Below, piece after piece: positions 31,778 to 41,042 of a DNA stretch of 64,000 nucleotides (the first letter of the stretch is position 1; each line of letters opens with the position of its first letter). The position numbers and the translations under genes were made by a program. Location of the stretch: the NCBI GenBank assembly GCA_910574635.1, contig CAJTCG010000002.1:186001-250000 (forward strand). Reading direction: 5' to 3'. Origin of the DNA: Oscillospiraceae bacterium. Lineage in GTDB: Bacteria > Bacillota > Clostridia > Oscillospirales > Oscillospiraceae. The notes under the pieces were generated by a model, which saw only the letters and a list, made by a program, of their open reading frames with translations, did no database searches and was not told where the DNA came from.

Positions 31778-34700
31778 ATGTCCTTAAAACTTCACAAGCT
31801 CATCCGCCAGGCCGCTGTGTGGGTAACCATTCTGGTCATCTGCTTCTCGACAGTGACAAAACCATTCTTCGCGCAGCCGGCGGAAGCTGCGTACCATCAA
31901 ACCTATATCCAAACAACCATCGATGTTTCCAACTGGAACATCCTCGCAAGTGCAGTAGACATCAAGGTGGGAGGCTTCACGAATGACATCAAGACCCCCT
32001 TGGAACTGCAGCGCATCGGGGCAGGTACCCTGAGCAGTCTTGCCTCCGCATCCACGCCGTCTGCGGCTGCGTCTTATATTAGTAGCCCGCCAGGGCAAAA
32101 CGAGACTGGTACGGATTCCATCAATCTTGTCATGTCGTTCCCCGGCAACACGAAGTCGGATTCAATATTTGTTCATACAGCGTCTACCGCCAATGACACC
32201 GCTCGGGCCGCCCTGGTATCAAACTCTCTTGTCTACGACTTAAACGCCGCCTTCAAGTTTGTCTATGGCGATGCGCACGGGAATTACACTCCCGCCGGGG
32301 AAACCCTTGAAGATAAGGTTGGAGCCTACAAGACAGCTATGAAAAGTTTCCTCTCTGCTGTACCCGGCGGCAGCTGCAACGGTGCATCCTTTACTGAGGG
32401 CACCGGAAACAGCCCGGAAGGGGAGGACAACAAGTTTATTACCATCACAAAAGACGGAGAGTCCCGGACTTTCCAGTATTCCATGAAAAAGGGCTATATC
32501 AACGGCCCGGCCAATGCCAACCTAATCCAGTACTCTGGCTACGATGCAGAGTACATTCATTGGGGGCATTTCGCTGTTGAGGCGTTTGTCAACTACTCGA
32601 ACGAGGATGAAAAACTCCAGGTTACGCCCGACAACGTCTACAATTCCACGCCCGGCGCCCTGGAAAAGGTCTTCGCCGATATGCTGGACAGCCTCTGTAA
32701 CTCCATTGAGAGTATGCTGGGCCTCTGGAACTTCGACCAGTTGATTTTCAACAAAGGAATCCGCGGAACTCAAACTTATGCAGGCGGCATCTTCCCGACC
32801 TCTTGGCAATCTTACATCTGGACCTTCTTCTTCATTTCCGAACTCGCCGCTGTTGGAATCCTACTGTATTCCATCATCGTCAATATCGGGAAGAAAGCCC
32901 TGTCCACGGTGAACCCCATTGCCCGGGCAAGTGCGATTTCGCAAATCGAATCACTGTTCTTTGTCGCGATTGCGCTTGGTCTCCTGCCCATTGTTATTCA
33001 ACTGTTGATAGATGTCTCCTTTAACCTGACAGGCATGTTTGCAGATGCTCTTGGCGGCGCCACAGCGCAGCAGCGGTTTGCCATACTGACTACCGGCTCC
33101 GGGGCCCTGGGTGCCGTTATCACGCGCATCATTTACCTTGGCTCCGTCATCTATTTCAACTTCTTCTACGGCATCCGTGCCCTAACCGTTGCGTTCCTGA
33201 TTATCACCGCGCCCATCTTTATTTCCTGTGTCGGTGTCAGCGAAAAGAAAAAAATGCTTGCGGAGACATGGGCCCGGGAATTTGCGGCAAACCTCTTCAT
33301 TCAGCCTCTCCAGGCTCTGATGATGGCCTTTATCCTTCTTCTGCCAGCCACGGGCAGAACCTTCGATGCCATCGTGCTGGCCTATGCCATGATTCCTCTC
33401 ACGCACATGGTTCGCGGCCTCTTCTTTGGCAGCGCAGGCAGCTTCGCTCACCAGCTGGCCGATAAGGGCAGAGGTAAGACCATGCAGACTCTTGGAAGAG
33501 CCGGTATGACCGCTGGCGGCGTGGCCGTTGGCGCAATGGTTGGTGGCGCTCATGGCGCTTTTGATTCCCTCAGAAAGGGTGGAGGTTCTGAAAGTTCCAA
33601 TGGGTCCCAGGAAAGCGGCGGAGCCTCTGACCCCGGCCCGGCTACCAGAAAGCCCTCTCCAGAGCAACCCTGTGATTCGCCTGGGAATCCCACAGAAGGG
33701 TCCCAGAATGGGGCTCCAGCGGATGGAAACCAGGCGGCAGGCAGGGCTCCTGCATCCGCCCCGGCAAGCGCCACGAACAGTGGCTCGACCAGGACAACAA
33801 CGCCTGTTACTGCTGGAGTTGACGGCGGTTCGTCGAGGACTTCCAATGAGGTAGCTTCTGCTGTCCGGGATGGCGACGCTCAGCCTGCTTCTACAGATGC
33901 GGCCACCAATACGGATGCAAGCCCCGATGGCGGAGCCGGAAGTGCGCCTTCCAACGACAGCACACCCCAAAAGAATCGCATGAGAGGGGCCCTTATGACC
34001 GCTGCCGCAGTTGGTCTTGGAGCCGCTGGCGGGGGCCTGGGAACCTTCAATCGGCGCGTTTTTGGCGTATCTGCGGGAAAAGACGGTATTCTGACGCAGC
34101 TGAGCGGCGGGTACGCCCGAAAGGCGAATGCGGCTCTCCATCCAGCAGCGCCGAAAACAGAAGAGGCCCCGGCGGAATCCTCCTCCGGTCAGGCTCCCGG
34201 TACGAACGCCCCAGGGTCTGACACGCAGAGCGCGGGGACTCCGGTTCCCAACGCCACTCCCTTTAACCGTGACGATTTCAACACGTATATCCCGCCAACC
34301 GAAAGCTACTCCGAAGAACATCAGAACGACCACAACGCATATGACGCAGGAGCGGCTACCATGGTTGGCTCTGGAGCGGATGCGCATTACGAGATTCCCC
34401 GGGAAAGCCTGGGTGATGCGGGCGTTCGCATCAACTCGCCAAGGAAATCCGACACGGCAAAGGTCACCTATGACTTCAGCAAGATGAGCCAGGGTGACGT
34501 GAACCGAGCCACTGAAATGGCCGCGATTCTTGAACACGGCACCAAGGAGGAAATCCAGACCCTGCACGATGCTGGAATCGAGTCCATCCAGCTCCGCACT
34601 CAAAAGATTGACGGACAGGACACCGTGACTGGCGTGGAGATGACAACAAACACCGACAAACTCAACCAGAACTTCGGCATTGACTTGAAGCCTTCCAGTT

Positions 34701-35191
34701 TGGGCGGCAGGGGAATGGAAGTTCCCACCACCAGTGGAGGGGCTCCGCAACTGGTGCCCGATGTGACCCAGCACCTGAATGCCGCGAGGTCTTTCTCTGC
34801 GGATATTCAGCAAGCGGGCGGCCGAATTGACGCAGGCAGTTCCGGCATGGCAAGCGTAAGCATCCCAACAGCCAGCGTCCCCCAGCTGACCCAGAAATAC
34901 CAGTCCCTGGATACGTCCACCGCAACCATTTCCGGCGACAACACAGTATTCTCCGTGCCCAGCTCTACCCTGATTCAAGGAGACGCTCCCGCATCTCCGG
35001 TGGTCCATACTATCACCCAGCGCCGGACGCAGCCTATCACGCCCCCGGCTCCAGTTGACCAGCCGAATACGCAAGGGACACCTCCCACTCCACAGAGGAG
35101 CAATATCCCGGACCCACCTTCTCCCCCAAGCCCCAATCTTAACGGTGAACCTCCAAGAGGTCCCGACAATCTCGCCGGCGGAAGGCGGTAA
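31778..35191 (+). CDS. VirB6/TrbL-like polytopic secretion protein with a long disordered tail, 1137 aa
   Basis: An N-terminal signal-like helix (residues 8-32, ending PAEAA) is followed by an extracellular domain of ~300 residues. From about 340 to 560 there are five to six membrane helices (FFFISELAAVGILLYSIIV; FFVAIALGLLPIVIQLLI; ALTVAFLIITAPIFISCVGV; and others), as in VirB6/TrbL. After about 570 comes a very long Ser/Gly/Pro/Thr-rich tail, interrupted by a structured segment with GDVNRATEMAAILEHGTKEEIQ. AAAGGAG precedes the ATG at 31778. The tail is far longer than in classic VirB6 and resembles the extended VirB6 proteins of some bacteria. It forms the channel together with VirB4 and PrgI. 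Confidence 0.7.
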   Translation: MSLKLHKLIRQAAVWVTILVICFSTVTKPFFAQPAEAAYHQTYIQTTIDVSNWNILASAVDIKVGGFTNDIKTPLELQRIGAGTLSSLASASTPSAAASYISSPPGQNETGTDSINLVMSFPGNTKSDSIFVHTASTANDTARAALVSNSLVYDLNAAFKFVYGDAHGNYTPAGETLEDKVGAYKTAMKSFLSAVPGGSCNGASFTEGTGNSPEGEDNKFITITKDGESRTFQYSMKKGYINGPANANLIQYSGYDAEYIHWGHFAVEAFVNYSNEDEKLQVTPDNVYNSTPGALEKVFADMLDSLCNSIESMLGLWNFDQLIFNKGIRGTQTYAGGIFPTSWQSYIWTFFFISELAAVGILLYSIIVNIGKKALSTVNPIARASAISQIESLFFVAIALGLLPIVIQLLIDVSFNLTGMFADALGGATAQQRFAILTTGSGALGAVITRIIYLGSVIYFNFFYGIRALTVAFLIITAPIFISCVGVSEKKKMLAETWAREFAANLFIQPLQALMMAFILLLPATGRTFDAIVLAYAMIPLTHMVRGLFFGSAGSFAHQLADKGRGKTMQTLGRAGMTAGGVAVGAMVGGAHGAFDSLRKGGGSESSNGSQESGGASDPGPATRKPSPEQPCDSPGNPTEGSQNGAPADGNQAAGRAPASAPASATNSGSTRTTTPVTAGVDGGSSRTSNEVASAVRDGDAQPASTDAATNTDASPDGGAGSAPSNDSTPQKNRMRGALMTAAAVGLGAAGGGLGTFNRRVFGVSAGKDGILTQLSGGYARKANAALHPAAPKTEEAPAESSSGQAPGTNAPGSDTQSAGTPVPNATPFNRDDFNTYIPPTESYSEEHQNDHNAYDAGAATMVGSGADAHYEIPRESLGDAGVRINSPRKSDTAKVTYDFSKMSQGDVNRATEMAAILEHGTKEEIQTLHDAGIESIQLRTQKIDGQDTVTGVEMTTNTDKLNQNFGIDLKPSSLGGRGMEVPTTSGGAPQLVPDVTQHLNAARSFSADIQQAGGRIDAGSSGMASVSIPTASVPQLTQKYQSLDTSTATISGDNTVFSVPSSTLIQGDAPASPVVHTITQRRTQPITPPAPVDQPNTQGTPPTPQRSNIPDPPSPPSPNLNGEPPRGPDNLAGGRR

Positions 35192-35200
35192 ACGCATAGC

Positions 35201-35237
35201 AAAAGCGCCCCTCGAACGAGGGGCGCTTCTCTTTTAG
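35201..35237. terminator. Bidirectional terminator
   Basis: An AAAAGCGCCCCTCG/CGAGGGGCGCTTCTCTTTT stem between convergent genes. Confidence 0.9.
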
Positions 35238-37786
35238 GCCAGCAGGGCCGTCAGCGTCGTCTGTTTCTCCGTATGGGTGATGAGCAGCTTCTCCTTGGCG
35301 CGGGTCACTGCAACGTACAGGAGCCGGTGCTCTTCTTCGCTTGCGGGCCGGAATTTCCGGAGGGAGAGGAGGACCACAGGCCACTCCAAGCCCTTTGCCG
35401 AATGGACGGTAATCAGGGTAACGGCGTCCACATCCTCACGGGCAGTGGATTTCGTCTCCCGAACACCGTAATCCCGGTACTTGACGCAGTACTCCAGAAT
35501 CTGCTTCACCGTGTGGAAGCCCTTCTGCAGGACGTCAGTGGCGAAAGACTCCGCCACATAGTCCTCACGGGCGTCCTTGATAAGCTCCGTGAAGAACAGG
35601 ATGCGCTCCTCCTCCGTTTCCAAGCCGTCATACTTCTCTCCCAGCTCCTTAGCCTCCGCCTGGAGCGCGGGCACATCGAAGGGGTCCAGCCCAAAGCTCT
35701 TGCGGTAAAGGGCCAAGTCAACCAGGTTGTCATGGTCCAGCAGGAAGGAGGCCAGTGCGATGATGGCCTTGACATAGGGGGCGTCTGCGACGATTTCGGG
35801 CACACGGAGGATGGTGGGCACACCACGGTCATCCAGCGCCTTCTGCATACTCAGAAGCTCCTGCTTTGTACGGCACAGGATAGCGATATCCTTCGGACTC
35901 GTTCCATTGCGGATGAGCTTCTCTGCCTGCCGGGCGAAAAGTTCCCGCTCATCCTCTACCTTTTCAACGTCCTTAACCACAGGGGCCAGGCCGCGCTCCT
36001 TCCGGGTCGCCCGAATCACACGGGCAATCCGGGCCTCCTTGTCCAGAATCTTGTTCGCCATAGCGATGATGGGGGACTGGCTTCGGAAGTTCTCCTCAAA
36101 GGGGATATCAATCATCCCAGGGAAGTACGTTCCAAAGTTCACCAGGTTCTCCGGCGTCGCGTTCCGGAAGCCGTAGATAGCCTGCATCTCATCGCCAACG
36201 ACCACCACGCTTTTCAGGTTCTTGTCTGCCCGGGCCATCTCCAGAATCAACTCGATTTGGACTGGGTTGCTGTCCTGGAACTCGTCGATGACGATGTGCT
36301 GGAAAGCAAAATCGTCAAAGACTCCATAGTCCTTGAGCGCCAGCAGTAGCCGCAGCTGGTCCTCAAAGTCAATCATGTTCGCACCCACCAGCTGGCGGTT
36401 GTACTCCCGGTAAATTTCCAGCAGTTCCGCCGCCCGGGGTTTCAGGTCCCCAGCCAGCAGAGCTTCCGCATCGGCGACCTTCTCCACATGGTTTGCCTTC
36501 ATAGCATCGATGATTTCGCCAATCTGGATAACCGCACCCCTCGCGTTGGGCAGACTCAGGAACGGATTCCGGTAATCTAGGGGCAGCGTGCGGTGGGCAC
36601 TGAGGATGCCAACCAGAATGTCTTTCTTGACAACCTCGTTCACCAGCTGCGGGGCTTTGGTGAAGCCCAGCTTGACATAGTTCTCTTCCAGCAGGGCCTG
36701 GCCGAACCCGTTAAAGGTGGAAACCACGATTTTGTCCGTGTTCAATTCCAGGTCTTTGTAGATTTCGCCCGTAGCGTACCGGCGCAGGCGGGACCGCATC
36801 TCCTCAGCGCCCTTTTCAGTAAAGGTAACCATCAGGATATCCTCCGGCGGGCAGCCATCCTCCAAAAGCCGGAGGGTACGGAGGGCAACGCTGCTGGTTT
36901 TGCCGGAACCCGCAACCGCGTTGACCCGGCACTCGCCGTTCTCAAAACGGACGAACCGGTCCTGCGCCGCCGTCAGGCGGAAGTTATTCAGCGGAGTCTC
37001 CTCCGCCGTCTCCATATCCACCTGCGAACGCTTATTGAATTCCGTGTGACACAGGTCCTTGAAACGGCAGTCGTAACAATCCTTGCCGTCCTCCGCACAG
37101 GTAGAGGGGTCCTCCTTCACCCCGTCATAAAGCTCCTCAATCAGGTCCTCCTCCTGAGCCTCAAAGTGGTAGTGGACGATGTTGGCTCCCGACTTTCCCT
37201 CAAAGTACGGAGCCAGCTCTTTGCTCTTATCCTCCGTGCTCTTGAGATAGTAGAAGGCGCCATATACCGGCTTGTTGATTCCCAGTCTTGCCGCCTCTGC
37301 CTCACCGCAGCGCTGCAAAGCAAGCAAATCGGGATTGAGGTCGGGCCGAGATTCCGGCTTCCGGGCCTTATAGCGGATGTCGGGGGCCTTGTAGAGATAC
37401 TGGATACACTCCAGGGCACTCCCCCTGTCAATCAGTCGGTGGGCGTTGACCTGGCGGGGCTTCTTCAGCACGGTAACCGCGTGGGCGAATTCCTGGGACA
37501 GGATGGTGCGGTCCGACTGAATCGCCTCAAAGTCGATATACCTCCACAGGAGCATCCTCATCCGGTCCCGCTCAGACTCCATCTCGAAGTCAAACATCTT
37601 CCCGGATGCGGCCGCAAAGGCATCGTCCACCTTCTTGTCTAACTCCGTCCGGCTGACGCCAAAGTCCACCCCCAGCAGGACGTCCTTCATGATTTTCCGC
37701 AGGACGGACGCCTTGATGACGCCGGAGGGAACCTGGCTGCTGAGGAATGCTTTACGAGGGCAGGTCTTTGCCACTGCAATAGACAT
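35234..37786 (-). CDS. Cas4/AddB-type Fe-S domain fused to a UvrD-like helicase, 850 aa
   Basis: An N-terminal Cys in TCPRKAFL pairs with a later CAEDGKDCYDCRFKDLC near residue 250, the four-cysteine Fe-S arrangement of Cas4/AddB nucleases. The nuclease catalytic motifs (an Asp and D/E-x-K) are not clear: where DYKTG is expected I see QYLYKA, so it may be inactive and structural. Helicase motifs follow: I AVAGSGKTSS, II DEFQDSN, III VVGDEMQAIYGFRNA, V TVHSAKGLEWP, VI LYVAVTRAKEKL. Inference: a DNA end-processing or recombination enzyme. It has its own CATA promoter and is transcribed towards the virB6-like gene. Confidence 0.75.
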   Translation of the reverse strand: MSIAVAKTCPRKAFLSSQVPSGVIKASVLRKIMKDVLLGVDFGVSRTELDKKVDDAFAAASGKMFDFEMESERDRMRMLLWRYIDFEAIQSDRTILSQEFAHAVTVLKKPRQVNAHRLIDRGSALECIQYLYKAPDIRYKARKPESRPDLNPDLLALQRCGEAEAARLGINKPVYGAFYYLKSTEDKSKELAPYFEGKSGANIVHYHFEAQEEDLIEELYDGVKEDPSTCAEDGKDCYDCRFKDLCHTEFNKRSQVDMETAEETPLNNFRLTAAQDRFVRFENGECRVNAVAGSGKTSSVALRTLRLLEDGCPPEDILMVTFTEKGAEEMRSRLRRYATGEIYKDLELNTDKIVVSTFNGFGQALLEENYVKLGFTKAPQLVNEVVKKDILVGILSAHRTLPLDYRNPFLSLPNARGAVIQIGEIIDAMKANHVEKVADAEALLAGDLKPRAAELLEIYREYNRQLVGANMIDFEDQLRLLLALKDYGVFDDFAFQHIVIDEFQDSNPVQIELILEMARADKNLKSVVVVGDEMQAIYGFRNATPENLVNFGTYFPGMIDIPFEENFRSQSPIIAMANKILDKEARIARVIRATRKERGLAPVVKDVEKVEDERELFARQAEKLIRNGTSPKDIAILCRTKQELLSMQKALDDRGVPTILRVPEIVADAPYVKAIIALASFLLDHDNLVDLALYRKSFGLDPFDVPALQAEAKELGEKYDGLETEEERILFFTELIKDAREDYVAESFATDVLQKGFHTVKQILEYCVKYRDYGVRETKSTAREDVDAVTLITVHSAKGLEWPVVLLSLRKFRPASEEEHRLLYVAVTRAKEKLLITHTEKQTTLTALLA

Positions 37787-37840
37787 AAGATATGTACCTC
37801 CCTTGATACAGTAGATATTTCCTTCAATTAGGTTTGGCGT

Positions 37841-37868
37841 ATTCTATGCAGATTGGCAAAAAAGGATT
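37841..37868 (-). promoter_or_regulatory. CATA-type element promoter
   Basis: On the minus strand, AATCCTTTTTT then GCATAGAAT (37841-37849), 18-nt spacing. It lies 55 nt before the Cas4-helicase ATG. Confidence 0.75.
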
Positions 37869-37909
37869 TCAGCGGCGGGCCTGGATGAGAACTCCTGAGA
37901 CCCGATACA
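37853..37909 (-). repeat. 57-bp intergenic module, copy 14
   Basis: On minus it reads TGTATCGGGTCTCA ... CCTTTTTTGCCAA and overlaps the -35 of the minus-strand promoter, as copies 1, 3 and 9 do for theirs. The RecJ terminator lies just to its right. Confidence 0.6.
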
Positions 37910-37914
37910 AAAAG

Positions 37915-37950
37915 AAAAAACCCTCCCGGGGGCTGCCCCGGGAGGGAGGA
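37915..37950 (-). terminator. Terminator of the recJ gene
   Basis: A CCTCCCTCCCGGGGC/GCCCCCGGGAGGG hairpin and a TTTTTTC run on the minus strand. Confidence 0.85.
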
Positions 37951-37951
37951 T

Positions 37952-39631
37952 TCATGCCGAGATAAATTGTACGCTGATTTTGCCGTTCCAGTCGTTCAGC
38001 TGAGGATGCCCCACAAACTTTCTGGGGCAGCGGGTCCTGTTCCTTACGGCCTCGCCCTGATTCCACTGAATGATGGAAAGGCCGGTTTCATCCACATACT
38101 TTACATGCTGCTTTTCAGCCCCCATGAACCGAACATCCCGCACATCGGCCACCAAACCAAACAGCGGCTGGGGGAAGCCTTCTCCGTACGGCTCCAGGAC
38201 CCGAAGCTCCCGAACCATCTCTTCTGTATAGGCAGAGGCAGGGAAAACAGCGTCGATGGTCACCTTTTTGGTGAAATTTCTGTCCGGGTACGCCTCATTC
38301 GCAAGTCGGATGAACTCTTTCTCAAACGCCTCGTAGTCGCTGGCCCGCACCGTAACACCGGCTGCCCGTGCGTGGCCGCCATAGGCCACCAGCCACTTGG
38401 CACACTTGTCCAGGGCCTCCTTCATCTGGAACCCCTCAGGGCTCCGACAGGAACCCTTCCAGTTCCCATTCTTATCCTGCGTCAGGACGATGGTGGGGCG
38501 GTTGTATTCCTGAGTCAGCCGTCCAGCGACGATTCCCACGATGCCCTCGCGGAACCCGGCGTCCCGCACGATGATGGCGGCCTCATTGTAGCCCTGCGGC
38601 AAAGAAGCCACCGCAGCTTCCGCCTCCCGGACCGTCTCATCCTTGCGCTCCTGGTTGATGTCGTCCAGGTGGATGATGCCTTCCCGGAGGAATGCCTCAT
38701 CCTTACTCAGAAGCAGCTTACCAACCAGGGAAACATCTTCGTCCATGCGGGAAACGGCGTTAATCATGGGGGCGATGCGGAAAGCAATGCTGTATTGGGC
38801 GTCAATTGTCTTCAGCTCCAGCAATCCTGAAATCACCCGGAAGAAGGGACGGACGCCCTCGTTCATCAGCCGGAGGCCCTCCTGAACGATTGCCCGGTTC
38901 ATCCCCGTCAGAGGGACCACGTCGGCCACCGTGCCAAGCGCGGCCAAATCAACCGCCTGCATGACCGGGTACACGCTGACCCCCATCCGCATATACAACT
39001 CCAGCATAATGCGCCAGATAACGCCAGCCCCGCAGTTGTCCTTGTACTGCGCCTCCGGCTCATCCCGGCGCTTGGGGTCGATAACCGCATCGGCGGCGGG
39101 CAGGGACTCGCCCGGTTCGTGATGGTCCGTAATGACGACTTTCAGCCCCCGCTCCTTTGCCCGTGCAACTCCGGCGATTCCGCTGATACCGTTATCCACG
39201 GTCAGCAACACCTTTGTCTCAGGGTAGAGGGACATCAGGTTTTCGATGCCGTTGGGACAGATGCCGAAGCCATCGACAGACCGCTCGTTACAGTAGCGGT
39301 TGACTGTTGCTCCCAGATTCATCAAACATTCCGCGGCAACAGCCCCGGCTGTGCAACCGTCCACATCGTAATCCTGGTACACGGTGATGGTCTCTTTATT
39401 CCGAATTGCGTGCTCCAGGATGTCCAGGGCAGGCTCTGTATCAAGGAAGGAAGGGCAGGCCCGGACAGATTCCGCCAGAGAGGGGAAGAGGAACGCCTCC
39501 ATCTCCTCCGCTGTCTTATAGCCGCGATTATACAGGATATCCCGGCATGCGGGATGTACCGCCTCCAGCCTCGGCGTCAGCACGAGGGAAGAGGGACAGT
39601 GGATGTCGTTGTATTCGTACTTGATTGGCAT
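37952..39631 (-). CDS. recJ: RecJ-like single-strand DNA exonuclease, 559 aa
   Basis: DHH-family motifs are present: VYQDYDVDGCTAGA near residue 86 (motif I), VDNGISG, ITDHHEPGE (the DHH motif), and GGHARAAG of the DHHA1 domain near 420. The length matches RecJ. It is a Mn2+/Mg2+ 5'-3' ssDNA exonuclease for recombination and repair. The C-terminus has an OB-like region, as in RecJ. It is preceded by only 2 nt by a small membrane protein gene, so they share a transcript. Confidence 0.9.
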   Translation of the reverse strand: MPIKYEYNDIHCPSSLVLTPRLEAVHPACRDILYNRGYKTAEEMEAFLFPSLAESVRACPSFLDTEPALDILEHAIRNKETITVYQDYDVDGCTAGAVAAECLMNLGATVNRYCNERSVDGFGICPNGIENLMSLYPETKVLLTVDNGISGIAGVARAKERGLKVVITDHHEPGESLPAADAVIDPKRRDEPEAQYKDNCGAGVIWRIMLELYMRMGVSVYPVMQAVDLAALGTVADVVPLTGMNRAIVQEGLRLMNEGVRPFFRVISGLLELKTIDAQYSIAFRIAPMINAVSRMDEDVSLVGKLLLSKDEAFLREGIIHLDDINQERKDETVREAEAAVASLPQGYNEAAIIVRDAGFREGIVGIVAGRLTQEYNRPTIVLTQDKNGNWKGSCRSPEGFQMKEALDKCAKWLVAYGGHARAAGVTVRASDYEAFEKEFIRLANEAYPDRNFTKKVTIDAVFPASAYTEEMVRELRVLEPYGEGFPQPLFGLVADVRDVRFMGAEKQHVKYVDETGLSIIQWNQGEAVRNRTRCPRKFVGHPQLNDWNGKISVQFISA

Positions 39632-39633
39632 TT

Positions 39634-39858
39634 TTACACCACCTTTAACGCCCCAATCAGGGCAGACATAAAATAGGCCGCAGCAAAGAAGACGATGACG
39701 CTGACAAGGTACTGCAGCAACGCGCCGCAGACGATGCTAAGCACCATCATCTTCGGGTGCTCCAGCAGGTAAGGCTCATTGCGAATTTTCACCCACCAGC
39801 TTGCATTGTCTGAGCACTTCTTCTGAACCGTGGTTTCGTTCTTGTTCTTCTTAAACAT
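39634..39858 (-). CDS. Small membrane protein, 74 aa
   Basis: A basic, soluble start is followed by two adjacent hydrophobic segments (MMVLSIVCGALLQYLVSVIVFFAAAYFM; ALIGAL). No strong ribosome site is seen; a CATAGAT box lies directly before the ATG, but its spacing to an upstream AATT is 20, so a leaderless transcript is only a possibility. Two nt separate it from recJ. Confidence 0.5.
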   Translation of the reverse strand: MFKKNKNETTVQKKCSDNASWWVKIRNEPYLLEHPKMMVLSIVCGALLQYLVSVIVFFAAAYFMSALIGALKVV

Positions 39859-39861
39859 ATC

Positions 39862-40257
39862 TATGCGGGTAGCTGCCTCGCGGAATTCAATTCTATCTTA
39901 TAGCCCCACCCGCTCACACTCCTTTCGTGGTCCCGCACAAGACTAAGACCGTGCAGGTTGTCTATTGACTGGAGCTCGCGGACATATCGCGCCGGGAATG
40001 GCCGCTTTCTCGCCCCAGATAAACTGGAATATTTATATTATATGCAGGTTTTTCTAAAAGGATTACGGACAAAACAATATTTTGTTTGGGCCGCATTCCA
40101 TGCACACAATATATACCAAACTCCCTTTACCGTCAAATAGTTGTTCCGAATTTGAGGGCGAAGCTAGGTTTGCAGGCACTATCCCAGTCTGTGCCAAAAG
40201 GGTTTGGCTTACAAATCCGCCAGATTTATGTATTCTTTTGTCAGGAGGTGTTGGAAA
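39862..40257. other. Intergenic region without a gene
   Basis: This ~400-bp stretch separates the divergent recJ and XRE-regulator transcripts. It holds a partial CATA-like site (ATTGACTGG then CATATCGC at about 39963), an AT-rich patch (TATTTATATTATATG, 40030-40044) and a GGCAC/GTGCC inverted repeat (40177-40197). I see no coding frame with a ribosome site. Confidence 0.4.
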
Positions 40258-40575
40258 ATGTCGAAACCCAGAAATGCCTACAGGCTCTTCCCCCATGTGT
40301 GCAAATTCCTGGATGAAACCGTATCCCGTAAACGGAAGGAGTTGAAAATCACTCAGTATGACCTGGCGGAAAAGGCGGGGCTTACCCGCAACTGTATCCA
40401 GCAGATGGAGTGCCACGAACATATGCCATTACCCTCCACGATGTTCAAACTCCTTAGAGCGCTGGAGTTTAGCGAGGAAGAAGCATCCAGGTTTTGGGCG
40501 GGAATTGATGACGCCTACGCCCAGGACCGTGCTCTGCATGACGATGAAGCTGATGCTTCTGAGGTAGGACGATGA
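40258..40575 (+). CDS. XRE-family HTH regulator, 105 aa
   Basis: The helix-turn-helix reads ITQYDLAEKAGLTRNCIQQMECHEHMPLPSTMFKLLRALEF, a standard XRE fold. CAGGAGG lies 10 nt before the ATG. It overlaps the next gene by 4 nt (ATGA), so it is coupled to the Spo0A-C-like protein. No CATA promoter precedes it, which suggests transcription by a different (host) sigma factor, as fits an upstream regulator. Confidence 0.75.
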   Translation: MSKPRNAYRLFPHVCKFLDETVSRKRKELKITQYDLAEKAGLTRNCIQQMECHEHMPLPSTMFKLLRALEFSEEEASRFWAGIDDAYAQDRALHDDEADASEVGR

Positions 40576-40931
40576 ATGATTTGTTCCCTATGTCGGATGC
40601 CTGCGGCCTGTTATCCTGCCTGGGCGTTACAGCAAACTACCGCGGATTCTTTCAAACAGCGTATGCGGTGCAGCTATGTGTTGAAGACCCAGAGCGTCTA
40701 CAGCAGCTCACAAACCGCCTGTATCCGGAAGTCGCAAGGCAGTATAACACAAACTGGAGGGCAATTGAGCGGAATATTCGAACTGTAAGCATCGTCATCT
40801 GGCGCAAGAACAGGACCTTGCTGGAACAATTAGCCTGCGGACCCTTGTTTGAGAGGCCGACTCCTACGCAGCTGCTGGCAATCCTGTCCACTAGCCTGTT
40901 GCTTGCTCAAAAGTCCCCTCCCCGCACCTAA
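40572..40931 (+). CDS. Spo0A C-terminal-domain-like DNA-binding protein, 119 aa
   Basis: The sequence follows the Spo0A effector domain over its whole length: LGVTANYRGFFQTAYAVQL, LTNRLYPEVARQYNTNWRAIERNIRTVSIVIW, then LFERPTPTQLLAILSTSLL (Spo0A has KPTNSEFIA). There is no receiver domain. It shares an operon with the XRE regulator. Together with the similar protein at 21423 it suggests a recurrent element-borne regulator class. Its targets would be 0A-box-like DNA; which promoters it acts on is unknown. Confidence 0.75.
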   Translation: MNDLFPMSDACGLLSCLGVTANYRGFFQTAYAVQLCVEDPERLQQLTNRLYPEVARQYNTNWRAIERNIRTVSIVIWRKNRTLLEQLACGPLFERPTPTQLLAILSTSLLLAQKSPPRT

Positions 40932-40971
40932 AAGATTAACTGTCAAGGTAAACCAAAACATCTATCCAAGC

Positions 40972-41027
40972 GCTATATCGAGCCTCAATGCCGCCTTCCT
41001 TCATGGAGGGCGGTTTTTCTCTTGTCA
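40972..41027 (+). repeat. 57-bp intergenic module, copy 7, with an internal terminator hairpin
   Basis: It starts CTATATCGAGCCTCA and ends TTCTCTTGTCAA. Its middle is a terminator-like hairpin (CCGCCTTCC/GGAGGGCGG then TTTTTC), which ends the regulator operon. Confidence 0.6.
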
Positions 41028-41042
41028 ACCCTCCACTTTGAC

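Noticed and set aside
28810..35197. Long antisense frames opposite the virB4 and virB6-like genes
   Set aside because: The plus strand carries clear family motifs and a chain of ribosome sites; the antisense products are unlike any protein pattern I know.
39855..39870. A 31st CATA promoter before the 74-aa gene
   Set aside because: GCATAGATAT lies right against the ATG, and the spacing to the nearest AATT is 20, so it does not meet the pattern.
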